NCBI GenBank assembly: GCA_964428335.1
Contig: CAYRXW010000002.1
Location: forward strand, 199,088 to 263,087
Direction of reading: 5' to 3'
Length of the DNA: 64,000 bases
Source: GW2011-AR15 sp964428335
GTDB taxonomy: Archaea > Nanobdellota > Nanobdellia > Woesearchaeales > GW2011-AR15
In this document: one piece after another, positions 1 to 8,186 of the stretch
Layout of the letters: each line of letters begins with the position of its first letter
How positions within the stretch are numbered: the stretch's first letter is position 1
Notes under the pieces: generated by a model
What the model was told of the DNA's origin: nothing
Databases searched by the model: none
Seen by the model: the letters and a program-made list of their open reading frames with translations, nothing else
Position numbers and translations under genes: made by a program

Positions 1-521
1 GCTCTTCTCAGCTCTTCCATATGATAAAATGTGTCAAAAGAATAAACCTTATTTCCTGATTTATCAAGTTCAACAATCTTGTCAAAAAGCACAGGTTCAC
101 CTTTAAGGATATGGCTTTCCTTTGTAAGGATCATGATATTGTTGTTGCTAAGAGCGAAAACATCATGGTGAAGGAAGTATTTAGAGCCTGCATTTTCCAG
201 GATTTCGTTGTGATTGTTGCTCACAATCCTTCCAAATTGGCTTGTAAAATTCATTCCATGCCCGCTTGAAGTTTCATAGATTTTACCATCTTTTCCTATG
301 ATGTATTTTTCTGTGATAACATAGCCTTCCATTGCACCTTTTTCATGGACGACAAGCCCCATCTTTTCAATATCTGCCTTGTCTGTGCTATATTCCAGAT
401 AAGGCAAAGAAAACAGGAAGTCATTCCCATTATTGTAGCTTAGGCTTGTCTTCAGGAATAAATATGAGCCTACCATAAAAAAAAATATCAGAGCTATTAT
501 AATGATTTTCTTAAATTTCAT
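1..521 (-). CDS. Arylsulfotransferase-like protein, N-terminal part (runs off window start)
   Basis: The frame is open from the ATG at 521 to the window edge (173 codons). It begins with a hydrophobic signal or anchor segment (KKIIIIALIFFFMVGSYLF), so the protein is probably membrane-anchored and outside the cell. The segment HHDVFALSNNNIMILT followed by LFDKIVELDKSGNKVYSFD resembles the HHD-x-LPNGN blades of arylsulfotransferase (ASST)-type beta-propellers. The catalytic part lies outside the window, so activity cannot be judged. The ATG overlaps the TGA of the upstream glycosyltransferase as ATGA, implying coupled translation and a common role in surface-glycan modification. Family assignment is moderate. 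Confidence 0.55.
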   Translation of the reverse strand, partial: MKFKKIIIIALIFFFMVGSYLFLKTSLSYNNGNDFLFSLPYLEYSTDKADIEKMGLVVHEKGAMEGYVITEKYIIGKDGKIYETSSGHGMNFTSQFGRIVSNNHNEILENAGSKYFLHHDVFALSNNNIMILTKESHILKGEPVLFDKIVELDKSGNKVYSFDTFYHMEELRR

Positions 522-1543
522 TTTTTTTCCACCAGCATCATGCTGATAAAGAATACAGAAAAAAAAGTCTGGATGCAGATAATCCATAAAGTAAGCGCAA
601 AAATCGGCTTAATAAAATAGGAAGCAAATCCTAGCAGGAAAATAAACGCGCTTAACGCTATTCCTTTTTCCAGCGGAAACTTTGAGGCAATCCCATTAAT
701 TATAGGATCTTCCTTTTCAAAACCGGTGTGGATGCTGTATATTTTTGAATAAAGTCCTAGGTTTATAAGCTGGTATCCAAGCAGTGCAAATAATGGCCCT
801 AGAAATTCCATATCCAAAAAAAGCATTATTCCTCCAAATAAAAATAAAATTGCGCCAGGAATAAAAAAAAGGAATGTCGGGCTAAACATCAGCATGAATC
901 TAAGGTGTCTCCAGCCATCACTAAAGCTACTAAGTTTTGATATGCCTATCCTGGGATAATAGCTGATTGGAACCTCTGATATTTTCATATTGTTTTTCGC
1001 AGCTTTTATTATCATTTCAGATGCAAATTCCATGCCAGTGGTTTTCAGTTCAAGCTTCTTAAATGCGCTTTTTTTAATCAGCCTAAAACCAGAATGTGAA
1101 TCGCTGATTCTTGTTCCAAAAAAAACGTTTAGCATGCAGGACAGGGCTGGGTTCCCTATATACCTATGATGCCAGGGCATTGCTCCTTTAGATATGTTCC
1201 CTTTCAGCCTGCTTCCAATAACGAGGTCATGATCATTTGATTTGCTTAATAGCAGCGGGATTTGGGAAAAATCGTATGTTCCGTCACAATCGCCAATTAT
1301 AATCAGCTCTCCTCTTGCCTTCCTAAAACCGTTCATTATTGCAATGCCATATCCTCTGTCATTATGCTTGACTAGGATTATTTTATGCTTTTTTGCAATA
1401 TCTGGTGAACCATCCGAAGAGGAATCCGAAACAATAATCTCACCATCAAGCTTATTTTTTTTGAAGCAGTCCTTGATATCCAGGATACACCTATCAATTG
1501 TCTTTTCTTCATTTCTGCAAGGTAAAATTACTGTAATTAGCAT
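518..1543 (-). CDS. Family 2 glycosyltransferase (dolichyl/polyprenyl-phosphate sugar synthase-like)
   Basis: A 341-residue GT-A enzyme expected to transfer a sugar from a nucleotide donor to a polyprenyl phosphate at the membrane. Visible motifs are the N-terminal LITVILPCRNEE, DSSSDGS, the donor/metal motif IIIGDCDGTYDF, GSRLKG, and DSHSGFRLI typical of DPM1/AglJ-like enzymes. Three or four hydrophobic segments fill the last ~110 residues. I chose the ATG at 1543 because the family starts at this strand; the longer open frame would cross the start of the divergent SGNH gene. Its TGA overlaps the ATG of the arylsulfotransferase-like gene. Acceptor and sugar are unknown. Confidence 0.85.
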   Translation of the reverse strand: MLITVILPCRNEEKTIDRCILDIKDCFKKNKLDGEIIVSDSSSDGSPDIAKKHKIILVKHNDRGYGIAIMNGFRKARGELIIIGDCDGTYDFSQIPLLLSKSNDHDLVIGSRLKGNISKGAMPWHHRYIGNPALSCMLNVFFGTRISDSHSGFRLIKKSAFKKLELKTTGMEFASEMIIKAAKNNMKISEVPISYYPRIGISKLSSFSDGWRHLRFMLMFSPTFLFFIPGAILFLFGGIMLFLDMEFLGPLFALLGYQLINLGLYSKIYSIHTGFEKEDPIINGIASKFPLEKGIALSAFIFLLGFASYFIKPIFALTLWIICIQTFFSVFFISMMLVEKK

Positions 1544-1550
1544 TATAAAA

Positions 1551-1595
1551 AGTAAAACAGTCAAGTATATAAATCTATAATTCAGATATAGAATC
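1551..1595. promoter_or_regulatory. Divergent promoter, copy 1 (TATA element)
   Basis: The AT-rich element around 1565-1575 (GTATATAAATC) lies about 25 nt upstream of the SGNH ATG at 1596, fitting a leaderless archaeal transcript. The same stretch separates this gene from the divergent glycosyltransferase. The block is nearly repeated at 3029-3074 in front of the second SGNH copy. Confidence 0.6.
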
Positions 1596-2924
1596 ATGAA
1601 ACTTTCAAACAAGTTTTGCCTTGTTATTGCAGGTTTTCTTCTAAGCATAATATTCATTGAGATTATTTTTCAGATAATGGGATTTGCAGTTTATTACCAT
1701 CAAAGGCAGGGATACATAAAAGAGAACAAGAAATATGAGGATCATTATAGAATATTGGCTTTAGGTGAATCAACAACTGCAGATTTATCTAATGGAGAAA
1801 GTTCATGGCCGGCTGAACTTGAAAAGATATTGAATAACAGGAGCAAAAAAATAAAATTCAAAGTTTTCAATGAAGGTTATATTGGAACAACCAGCCAGGT
1901 AATCCTTTCAAAATTATCAACAAATCTTGATAAATATGAGCCAGATATGGCAATTACTATGCTTGGATATAATGACCCTAAAAACTCAAGGGTATATTAC
2001 AAGGAGCATAGCTTTAATAACCTTAAGATACCCAAATTTCTAAGATGGCTTAGGCTTAATCTTGCATCAAAACCAGATGAAACTATTATACTTTGCAAGG
2101 CTTTACCGGATAATGAATATGAATTAGCAGTATCAGATGCCCAATCGCTAATTGATTCTGATAATCTGGAAGGGGCCATTACTATTTTAGATCAACTAGA
2201 AAAAAATGATTATTGTTTTTCACACTGTGACATTGGGCAATTATATGTCCAAACAGCCATTAAAATATCACCAGAAAGTAAAAAATATTATTATGGCAAG
2301 GCAAAAAGACAGTTTGAGCTTGGAAAAGACATAAATAACGATTGCAAGGTCCAGCTTATATATCTATATTTAATAACATCAGAAAATGATTCTGATTATC
2401 ATAATGCAGTAAGGCTTGTTGATGAATTGCTCTTAAGTGATCACTTATTGATTGATAATAATCAAGGGAAAATTTATGGAACGTTTATAGAAGTTTTAGG
2501 AGGAAGGAAAATAAATACCAGCAGATTGCCTGATTTTTTTTATTTTTATGGTTATGAAAATCTTATGTTTAGCCCTGCCAGTCAGATTCATAACGCAACC
2601 AAGGCAAATTATAATCTAATATCAAATATTCTTAAAGAGCGTGGCATAAAACATATTGCAATGCAGTATCCAAGGCAAAAAGTTGACATATTAAAAACTT
2701 ATTTTGATAGTTCTGAAAATATTGGTTTTGTTGATAATGAAGAAAACTTTGAAACTGCTTTAGAGACGCTTAAGTGGGACGATATATTTGTTGATGTCAT
2801 GGGCAATGGAATAAATAGCAGAATAGGAGGCAAGCCATTTGGACATGCTACTTTACTAGGAAATAGATTGATTGCAGAGAACGCAGCAGATGTAATCCTA
2901 AAAGAATTAAACATAACTAGCTGA
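1596..2924 (+). CDS. Membrane-anchored SGNH/GDSL-like hydrolase, copy 1
   Basis: A 442-residue protein with one N-terminal membrane anchor (about residues 7-30) and an SGNH-hydrolase fold. Block I is ALGESTTADL (Ser59 as presumed nucleophile), the block II glycine is in NEGYIGTTS, block III is the GYND motif, and the C-terminal block V histidine is in PFGHATLLGNRLIAE. A roughly 100-residue helical, TPR-like insert separates blocks III and V. Such enzymes often remove O-acetyl groups from glycans; substrate here is unknown. It is a close tandem paralogue of the gene at 3075-4409 and has its own TATA element for a leaderless message. Confidence 0.75.
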   Translation: MKLSNKFCLVIAGFLLSIIFIEIIFQIMGFAVYYHQRQGYIKENKKYEDHYRILALGESTTADLSNGESSWPAELEKILNNRSKKIKFKVFNEGYIGTTSQVILSKLSTNLDKYEPDMAITMLGYNDPKNSRVYYKEHSFNNLKIPKFLRWLRLNLASKPDETIILCKALPDNEYELAVSDAQSLIDSDNLEGAITILDQLEKNDYCFSHCDIGQLYVQTAIKISPESKKYYYGKAKRQFELGKDINNDCKVQLIYLYLITSENDSDYHNAVRLVDELLLSDHLLIDNNQGKIYGTFIEVLGGRKINTSRLPDFFYFYGYENLMFSPASQIHNATKANYNLISNILKERGIKHIAMQYPRQKVDILKTYFDSSENIGFVDNEENFETALETLKWDDIFVDVMGNGINSRIGGKPFGHATLLGNRLIAENAADVILKELNITS

Positions 2925-3010
2925 TATCAAGCAAAATTTTAGTTCTGGCATCATCATAATTTCCAAAACAAAACAATAGGCAAGCACATCAAAATAATGA
3001 GAATCTTGCT
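2917..3010 (-). pseudogene. Decayed copy of the 39-aa membrane microprotein
   Basis: Read on the minus strand, this stretch aligns with the intact microprotein gene at 4402-4521. It has a hydrophobic stretch ILIILMCLPIVLFWKL matching LVLICLPLFFIWEL, then a tail ending LLDIS like LFDIS, followed by TAG. A two-base deletion after the WKL codons shifts the frame, and the start codon is gone. It marks the downstream edge of the duplicated unit. Confidence 0.4.
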
Positions 3011-3028
3011 GAAATTAGCACAGAAAAG

Positions 3029-3074
3029 AGTAAAACAGTCAATTATATAAATCTTATAATTCATGTATTAAACT
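3029..3074 (+). promoter_or_regulatory. Promoter, copy 2 (TATA element)
   Basis: The stretch begins with the same AGTAAAACAGTCAA block as 1551-1595 and has the TATA-like AATTATATAAATC about 25-30 nt before the ATG at 3075. It predicts a leaderless message. Confidence 0.6.
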
Positions 3075-4409
3075 ATGAGATTTTCCTGCAGATTCTGTCT
3101 TATAATCATAGGTTTCATCATAAGTCTGCTTATTATAGAGATTCTTCTTCAGGCAATGAGCTTTGCAGCATTTGCATTCCAAAGACAAGGATATCTTTCT
3201 GAAAATAAAAAATATGAAAATCATTACAGGATACTGGCTATTGGAGAATCAACAACAGCTGATCTGTATAATGGTGAAAGCTCATGGCCGGCTGAACTTG
3301 AAAAGATATTGAATAATAAAAGTCAGGGGAAAATAAAATTTAAAGTTTTCAATGAAGGTGTTCCTGGTACGACAAGCCAGATTATTCTTTCAAAGTTATC
3401 ATCAAACCTTGATAAATACAGACCAAATATGGTTATAACAATGCTGGGGTACAATGATCCTTCTGACTCAAGGGTATATTATGAAGAATCTGGATGGAAG
3501 TTTCTCAAAATACCCAAATTTCTAAGATGGATAAAGCTTAACTTCATGCATAAAAAAGATCAAAATGCTGAACCTTGCCAGATTTTTTTTGATGAAGAAT
3601 ATGAAATTGCATTGTCCAATGTCCAAATGTTAATAAATTCTAACAATTTAGAAGCAGCAGCAATCCTTTTAGAAAAAATCGAAAAAAGCTATTCTTATTG
3701 CTTTTCGCATTGCAGAATAGGATATTCATATAACCGAATAGGCAACAGGATTGGAACAATAGAAAGAAAATATTATCTTGACAAAGCATTGAAGCATATT
3801 GAGCTAGGCAAAGAGACCGATAGTGATTGCAAAATTCAGCTGATATATCTTTATTTAATGAAATCAGAGAATAATACTTATTATTATGATGCAGTAAGGC
3901 TTGTGGAAGAATTGTTGATAAATAATCACTCGTTAATTGATGAGCAGGAGGGACAGATTTTTGGAAGTTTTATAGATGCTTTAGGAGGGGAAAAAATAAA
4001 TACCTCCATATTGCCGAATTTTTTTTATTTTTATGGCTATGATTATCTAAAGTATAGCAAGGACAATAAGATTCCTAACATAACAGCTGTAAATTATAAT
4101 CTAATTGATAAAAAGATTAAATCTAAAGGCATAAATCATGTTGTGATGCAATATCCAAGGCAGGATATTGATTTTCTAAAGAAATATTTCGCAAAACCTG
4201 ATGAAATTGTTTTTATATCTAACCAGTTAAATTTTGAAAGGGCTCTTGATTATTATTCTCGGGATGAAGTTTTCATCGACACGATGGGTTATAATAATAA
4301 AAGCAAGTTTGGTGGAAAGCCGTTTGGACATGCAACACTCCTAGGAAACAGGCTAATAGCTGAAAATGCTGCAGGAGTCATACTGAAAGAACTAAACATA
4401 ACTAGCTGA
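3075..4409 (+). CDS. Membrane-anchored SGNH/GDSL-like hydrolase, copy 2
   Basis: A 444-residue paralogue of the preceding SGNH gene with the same layout: N-terminal anchor, AIGESTTADL (Ser59), NEGVPGTTS, the GYND motif, and the C-terminal PFGHATLLGNRLIAE histidine block. All presumed catalytic positions are retained in both copies, so both are probably active. The middle insert (about residues 175-290) is the least conserved part and may set substrate or partner specificity. Its last codons overlap an antisense microprotein gene at 4402-4521. Substrate is unknown; the neighbours suggest a surface polysaccharide or glycoprotein glycan. Confidence 0.75.
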   Translation: MRFSCRFCLIIIGFIISLLIIEILLQAMSFAAFAFQRQGYLSENKKYENHYRILAIGESTTADLYNGESSWPAELEKILNNKSQGKIKFKVFNEGVPGTTSQIILSKLSSNLDKYRPNMVITMLGYNDPSDSRVYYEESGWKFLKIPKFLRWIKLNFMHKKDQNAEPCQIFFDEEYEIALSNVQMLINSNNLEAAAILLEKIEKSYSYCFSHCRIGYSYNRIGNRIGTIERKYYLDKALKHIELGKETDSDCKIQLIYLYLMKSENNTYYYDAVRLVEELLINNHSLIDEQEGQIFGSFIDALGGEKINTSILPNFFYFYGYDYLKYSKDNKIPNITAVNYNLIDKKIKSKGINHVVMQYPRQDIDFLKKYFAKPDEIVFISNQLNFERALDYYSRDEVFIDTMGYNNKSKFGGKPFGHATLLGNRLIAENAAGVILKELNITS

Positions 4410-4521
4410 TATCAAAAAGAACTCCTCTCCTGATATTATCTATTAATTCCCAGATAAAGAATAAAGGTAAGCAAATCAAGACCAGTGGTATCCAAAGCGT
4501 AAAAAAAATAATTTCCCTCAT
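4402..4521 (-). CDS. 39-aa single-span membrane microprotein, coupled to PGI/PMI
   Basis: The ATG at 4521-4519 overlaps the TGA of the upstream isomerase gene as ATGA, a strong sign of translational coupling. The product starts MREIIFF, has a hydrophobic span (TLWIPLVLICLPLFFIWEL) and a short basic tail (NIRRGVLFDIS). Its end overlaps the 3' end of the convergent SGNH gene by 8 nt. A decayed homologue lies at the equivalent place after the first SGNH copy. Function is unknown. Confidence 0.5.
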   Translation of the reverse strand: MREIIFFTLWIPLVLICLPLFFIWELIDNIRRGVLFDIS

Positions 4522-5504
4522 TTCAGGTCCTGCTTTAATTTCTCGATTATTTTTACAGGCGTTGGATCAATCCCATATTGCTCTGCAAGATAATATCCAA
4601 GATAAAGTCCCATCCAGATGCTTGTAAAAAGCCTTGTAAGGTAATTTGTCCCTGTTATTGCGATTTCAGTTACAGGGGTTTTATAATCCCTAAGAATCTT
4701 CTTAAAAATCTCTATCCTTTTCTTGATCCTGTCATGGTCTTTCTCATCGCTTACAATTATGACATAAAAGTCTCCAACTGGGTTTTCATATGAGCAGATC
4801 TCATTATGGTTGAACTCAGAAAACATATTATAGAACGCATGGGTCTTCGCATTCTCATTTATATCTGTTTTCCATTTTTCAGCTATGCAAAACATTTTCT
4901 GCGAAGAGTAGATTATAGGCACTTTTCCTTTTATCTTTTCGCTTAGGTTTTTAGCGCTCTCCTCAATCCTCTTTTTCGAGTTTTTCAGGTCTTCAGCGCA
5001 CTTTAGCACATTTTTTTCCTGGCTATCAATTAACCCTGCCATAGCTAACGTATTCAGCATTGCAACAAAAAGGTATGGTGTTGAAAGCCTTGGCTGTATC
5101 CCTGGTGGGATGCTTATGTGCGGTGTCTCATTAAGTTCTGAAAGCTCCTTAAGCTTTCCACCTGCAGAAATTGATATGGCTCTGCATCCTCTTTTTATTG
5201 CAAGTCTGTATGCAGAAATTGTCTCTTCAGTATTTCCTGAGTAGGATATCGCAAAAATCAGGCTTTTCCTGTCAACAAATTTAGGCAGACTGTAATCTTT
5301 CACTACATGTATAGGAACTGGGACATCCTTCAGGAAGACTTCAAGCAGATCACCATTGAACCCTGAGCCACCCATGCCTAGAACAACAACATTTTCAAAG
5401 TTTCCTGTAATTTTCATGTTAGGTAAGAACTTTAATGCATCTGTAAGCATCTGTGGAAAATTTTCCAAAACTTTTAACATATCTCCTGAATCCATTTTTA
5501 TCAA
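4518..5504 (-). CDS. Bifunctional phosphoglucose/phosphomannose isomerase
   Basis: A 328-residue SIS-domain protein of the archaeal PGI/PMI family, which interconverts fructose-6-phosphate with glucose-6-phosphate and mannose-6-phosphate in the cytoplasm. The first SIS domain shows VVLGMGGSGFNGDLL and ISYSGNTEETISAY; GIQPRLSTPY follows. The second half contains the SEFNHNEI histidine characteristic of the family and ends near TPVKIIEKLKQDL. Length fits the family. An ATG three codons in (5495) is an alternative start. It supplies hexose phosphates for the glycosylation genes next to it and is coupled to the 39-aa microprotein. Confidence 0.88.
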   Translation of the reverse strand: MIKMDSGDMLKVLENFPQMLTDALKFLPNMKITGNFENVVVLGMGGSGFNGDLLEVFLKDVPVPIHVVKDYSLPKFVDRKSLIFAISYSGNTEETISAYRLAIKRGCRAISISAGGKLKELSELNETPHISIPPGIQPRLSTPYLFVAMLNTLAMAGLIDSQEKNVLKCAEDLKNSKKRIEESAKNLSEKIKGKVPIIYSSQKMFCIAEKWKTDINENAKTHAFYNMFSEFNHNEICSYENPVGDFYVIIVSDEKDHDRIKKRIEIFKKILRDYKTPVTEIAITGTNYLTRLFTSIWMGLYLGYYLAEQYGIDPTPVKIIEKLKQDLK

Positions 5505-5525
5505 GAGATTAAAATCAGTTCGTGT

Positions 5526-6224
5526 TTAAATATCCTTGTTTTTAACTGAAAGCGCAACAAGCTTAGCCACAATAATTGTCAGGAACATCTGGCCAGATAC
5601 TGATTCAATTGAAGATACCATCCTGGCAAAGGAGCTTAATGCATTGATGTCCCCATAACCAACAGTAGTAAGTGCTGTGAAAGAATAATATATCATGTCT
5701 GGCCAGTTTGGGGAAGAAATTGAAAACGAGCCAGGAATCAAGGTTTCTATTGTCATGAAAGCCTCTCCGAAAGCAATACCGATTAATAGATAAGTTACAA
5801 TGCTTGCATATAAAACATTAGGTGTTACAACAACAGCCCTGATTAAATAAGTTAAAAGTGAATAGATAACATAAAGATAAAACATGGCAGAAAGAAAATG
5901 CGAGATGTAAAACCTTCCTGAAACATAGTTCAGCCAGTTGGCAATCATTGCGGGAATGCCTAAAACCATACCAATAGCAAGATGTTTCTTATCTATATTT
6001 GCGACATACAAGGCTGAAAGCATAACAAAAGAGAAAAAAATGCTTAATGCCTCATTTTCAAACCTGCTGTTTTCCAGAAAAGGATAGCAAAGCAAAAGTA
6101 TGATTAGGGATATCAAAAGGTACTTAATCTTCCCCCGCATCCTTATTGGATTTACAAGGTGGGCAATTCTTTTAACCATACTAATCAAGTAATCATTTAC
6201 GCTTATAATATTTTCTAATGGCAA
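5526..6224 (-). CDS. Ion channel protein with potassium-selectivity filter
   Basis: A 232-residue integral membrane protein. Several hydrophobic segments (about residues 34-50, 58-75, 83-98, 108-130) precede a classical pore module: an outer helix near 138-158, the pore loop ALTTVGYGDIN with selectivity filter TVGYGD at 187-192, and an inner helix near 205-227. This matches 6-TM bacterial/archaeal potassium channels of the Ion_trans_2 type. No cytoplasmic RCK/TrkA-N domain follows. An arginine-rich S4 segment is not evident, so voltage gating is doubtful. It appears to be transcribed alone. Confidence 0.8.
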   Translation of the reverse strand: MPLENIISVNDYLISMVKRIAHLVNPIRMRGKIKYLLISLIILLLCYPFLENSRFENEALSIFFSFVMLSALYVANIDKKHLAIGMVLGIPAMIANWLNYVSGRFYISHFLSAMFYLYVIYSLLTYLIRAVVVTPNVLYASIVTYLLIGIAFGEAFMTIETLIPGSFSISSPNWPDMIYYSFTALTTVGYGDINALSSFARMVSSIESVSGQMFLTIIVAKLVALSVKNKDI

Positions 6225-6304
6225 GCCAAAACGTCAGACGTTCCAGAGCAAAGGCAAATAATTTAAACTAATCTCTCATTTTGGTTTATGAGGTGCAGCA
6301 AAAA

Positions 6305-6727
6305 ATGAAAAAATCAGTTTTTTTAATGATACTATTGGTATTGCCGCTGATAATGGCGCAAAGTGAAACAACACCAGTTGACAATACCTGCCTTATTGAT
6401 GCAGTGATAAAAAGGGAAGATTCGCTTTTTCCTGTTTGGGAAAAATTCTCAGATTTTGTTGATACAGCTCACGAAACAAGGAAATCACAGCTGGTTTTGG
6501 CATGGAATATTGAAAATCCTGCTGAGATGAGAAAAGCAGTGAAAGCATCATGGCTGAAATATAAAAATGATGTCAAGGCAGCAAGAAAAATAATGGAAAG
6601 TGACAGACGCTTAGTGTGGAAAACATTCAGGACTGAAGTTATGACATGCAAAAAGCAGGGAGCAACTGTTAGTTTCTGGGAAAACGAGGCAGATGATAAA
6701 ATCCTTGCAACAAATGCAAGAAGCTAG
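6305..6727 (+). CDS. Small secreted protein of unknown function
   Basis: A 140-residue protein starting at the ATG at 6305, preceded by GAGGTG about 9 nt upstream; the open frame extends to a TTG at 6281 that I reject. A signal peptide (KKSVFLMILLVLPLIMAQ) is followed by a helical domain rich in Trp, Arg and Lys with two cysteines (CLID near the start, MTCKKQ near the end) that could form a disulfide. The repeated pattern AW..E.P...R.A...SW..Y recalls small secreted helical proteins of other uncultured archaea, but I know no function for them. Confidence 0.6.
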   Translation: MKKSVFLMILLVLPLIMAQSETTPVDNTCLIDAVIKREDSLFPVWEKFSDFVDTAHETRKSQLVLAWNIENPAEMRKAVKASWLKYKNDVKAARKIMESDRRLVWKTFRTEVMTCKKQGATVSFWENEADDKILATNARS

Positions 6728-6754
6728 TTTTCCTTTTTTTCCTAACTTTTTTTT
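6728..6754 (+). terminator. Oligo-T terminator
   Basis: Two runs of 7-8 T (6734-6740 and 6747-6754) directly follow the stop of the small secreted protein gene. T-runs are the usual archaeal termination signal. Confidence 0.4.
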
Positions 6755-6819
6755 ATCCTGTTCTTAGAAAACTATATAAACCACATAACCCAGAATTATA
6801 TCAAGAGGTGGCAGTTTGA

Positions 6820-7359
6820 ATGAAAAAAGGATCATTAAGTCTTTCTATTAACGCGATTGTAGTTTTGATTTTGGCAGTTACACTTTTAAGCCTTGGGCTT
6901 ACTTTTATCAATAAGACTTTTGGAGGAGCTACAGGAGCGCTCCAGAAATCCCTGACAGGGATTGATGAGGACAGGAAAGCTCAGCTGATGTCAAAGTGTC
7001 AGGACTCAGCATGCCTGGAATCGTCAAAGATGACAATAAAAAGGAACAATCTTGATGAAAATTTGCTTGTATTGAACAACAGGTTGGACTGTGAAGTAGA
7101 TATTTCTATTGATATAGGAAATGGTGGAACAGAATGTAATATATTAGGTGCTGACAGTGGCAACACCTGTGAAGATATAACTTTCCTAACTTTTGAATCC
7201 CAGCCAGTGCTTGCAAAAGAAAAAGTCATTGTGCCTATACAGGTAAAGCCTCAAAACTCAGCAACATCAACAACCTATAGGTACAAAGTTGATGTTTCAG
7301 GAGAATGTGAAGGCTCTAACATCCAAAAGACACTGTATTTGGATGTAGAGGTGGAATAA
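6820..7359 (+). CDS. Type IV pilin-like protein 1
   Basis: A 179-residue protein with an archaeal class III-like signal: a short basic leader ending KKG, then SLSLSINAIVVLILAVTLLSLG, which would form the pilin hydrophobic helix after prepilin-peptidase cleavage behind the Gly. The rest is an extracytoplasmic domain with five or six cysteines (for example CQDSAC, CNI, CED, CEG) and a beta-rich C-terminal half. GAGGTGG lies upstream of the ATG and a TATA-like ACTATATAAACC at about 6770-6781. It is the first gene of a compact three-gene operon. Role as a surface filament subunit or minor pilin is inferred. Confidence 0.6.
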   Translation: MKKGSLSLSINAIVVLILAVTLLSLGLTFINKTFGGATGALQKSLTGIDEDRKAQLMSKCQDSACLESSKMTIKRNNLDENLLVLNNRLDCEVDISIDIGNGGTECNILGADSGNTCEDITFLTFESQPVLAKEKVIVPIQVKPQNSATSTTYRYKVDVSGECEGSNIQKTLYLDVEVE

Positions 7360-7360
7360 A

Positions 7361-7582
7361 ATGAAAAAGAAACTTACACAGGCTGAAGAATTTGAAATCC
7401 TAAAACTGGTCTTGGATAAATTTCTATGGCTAGGGTTTGGTATAATGGCTTATGGGTTCTATACCCTGCTTACAGGCGCAACTGAAGCATTAAAACAAGG
7501 GCTTTCGTTCTTGTTTGGTGGAGCTTTGCTTCTTATGCTGTTTATGTTCCTGCTGCTAAAGGAATATGAGGTAGTGAAGTAG
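7361..7582 (+). CDS. Small two-span membrane protein between pilin-like genes
   Basis: A 73-residue protein with a cytoplasmic-looking N-terminus (KKKLTQAEEFEILKLVLDKFL) and two hydrophobic segments separated by a short loop (TGATEALKQG), ending in LLKEYEVVK. It starts one base after the stop of pilin-like protein 1, and its own stop abuts the ATG of pilin-like protein 2, so it is co-transcribed. It may anchor or assemble the pilin-like proteins. No family recognised. Confidence 0.6.
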   Translation: MKKKLTQAEEFEILKLVLDKFLWLGFGIMAYGFYTLLTGATEALKQGLSFLFGGALLLMLFMFLLLKEYEVVK

Positions 7583-8149
7583 ATGCGAAGCAAGAAAGGA
7601 ATGGAGCTTTCAATTAATTTTTTAGTTGGCCTTATCCTTGGCGTAGTCCTGCTAAGCCTTGGATTGGTTTTTACCTATAAGATGGTTGCAGGTGTAGGAA
7701 AGATTGAAAAGATGGGCCTTCCAAGCTACTTTGAGATTGAAGAACAGAACTGTGTGCAGAGAAATGAAAGAGTCTGCATCCCGACAGTGAAACAGCAGGT
7801 AGAGACATTAAAGACAGCTTCTTATGGGGTAATAATAAACAACATCTATGGTGAAGAAAAAACTTTCAGGATTAATGTTGAGTTCAGGCGCGGAATTTTG
7901 GAAGATGGAAGCGAGACAGATGATGTTGAAGTAACTGAGTGGACCTTTGAGGAATTTGAGGAAACTGTTTTAGAAAACAATGATCATATAGTAATAGAAG
8001 TCCCGATAAGGCCACCTGCAAAAACAGATGCAGGCGCATATGTTTTTAATGTAAACGTATGTTTTGATGCAGATGACAATCCAAGTGATAAGTGTGATGA
8101 AGGAAGCCTTTACGCACCAACACAGCAGATAACAGTAGAAGTTATCTGA
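7583..8149 (+). CDS. Type IV pilin-like protein 2
   Basis: A 188-residue protein with a leader ending SKKG followed by MELSINFLVGLILGVVLLSLG, again the class III signal layout. The N-terminal 30 residues are clearly related to pilin-like protein 1 (LSIN..V..IL.V.LLSLGL.F), while the extracytoplasmic parts differ. Four cysteines (CVQRNERVC, CFDADDNPSDKC) probably form disulfides. Its ATG follows directly on the stop of the 73-aa gene. Together the three genes look like a minimal pilus-like or surface-complex operon without its ATPase or peptidase in this window. Confidence 0.6.
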   Translation: MRSKKGMELSINFLVGLILGVVLLSLGLVFTYKMVAGVGKIEKMGLPSYFEIEEQNCVQRNERVCIPTVKQQVETLKTASYGVIINNIYGEEKTFRINVEFRRGILEDGSETDDVEVTEWTFEEFEETVLENNDHIVIEVPIRPPAKTDAGAYVFNVNVCFDADDNPSDKCDEGSLYAPTQQITVEVI

Positions 8150-8160
8150 TTTTTTTTATC
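8150..8160 (+). terminator. Oligo-T terminator after the pilin-like operon
   Basis: A run of eight T (8151-8158) starts two bases after the last stop codon of the operon and precedes a convergent gene. Confidence 0.45.
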
Positions 8161-8186
8161 TTTCTCAGTTATTATATATGAATAAC

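Larger units (their letters stand above)
1551..4521. repeat. Tandem duplication: promoter + SGNH gene + antisense microprotein
   Basis: Two diverged direct copies are present. Copy 1 runs from about 1551 to 3010 and copy 2 from about 3029 to 4521. Each holds the same TATA-containing promoter block, an SGNH hydrolase gene, and on the minus strand at its end a small membrane ORF. The small ORF is intact only in copy 2. Protein identity is high around the catalytic blocks and low in the helical insert. Confidence 0.75.
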
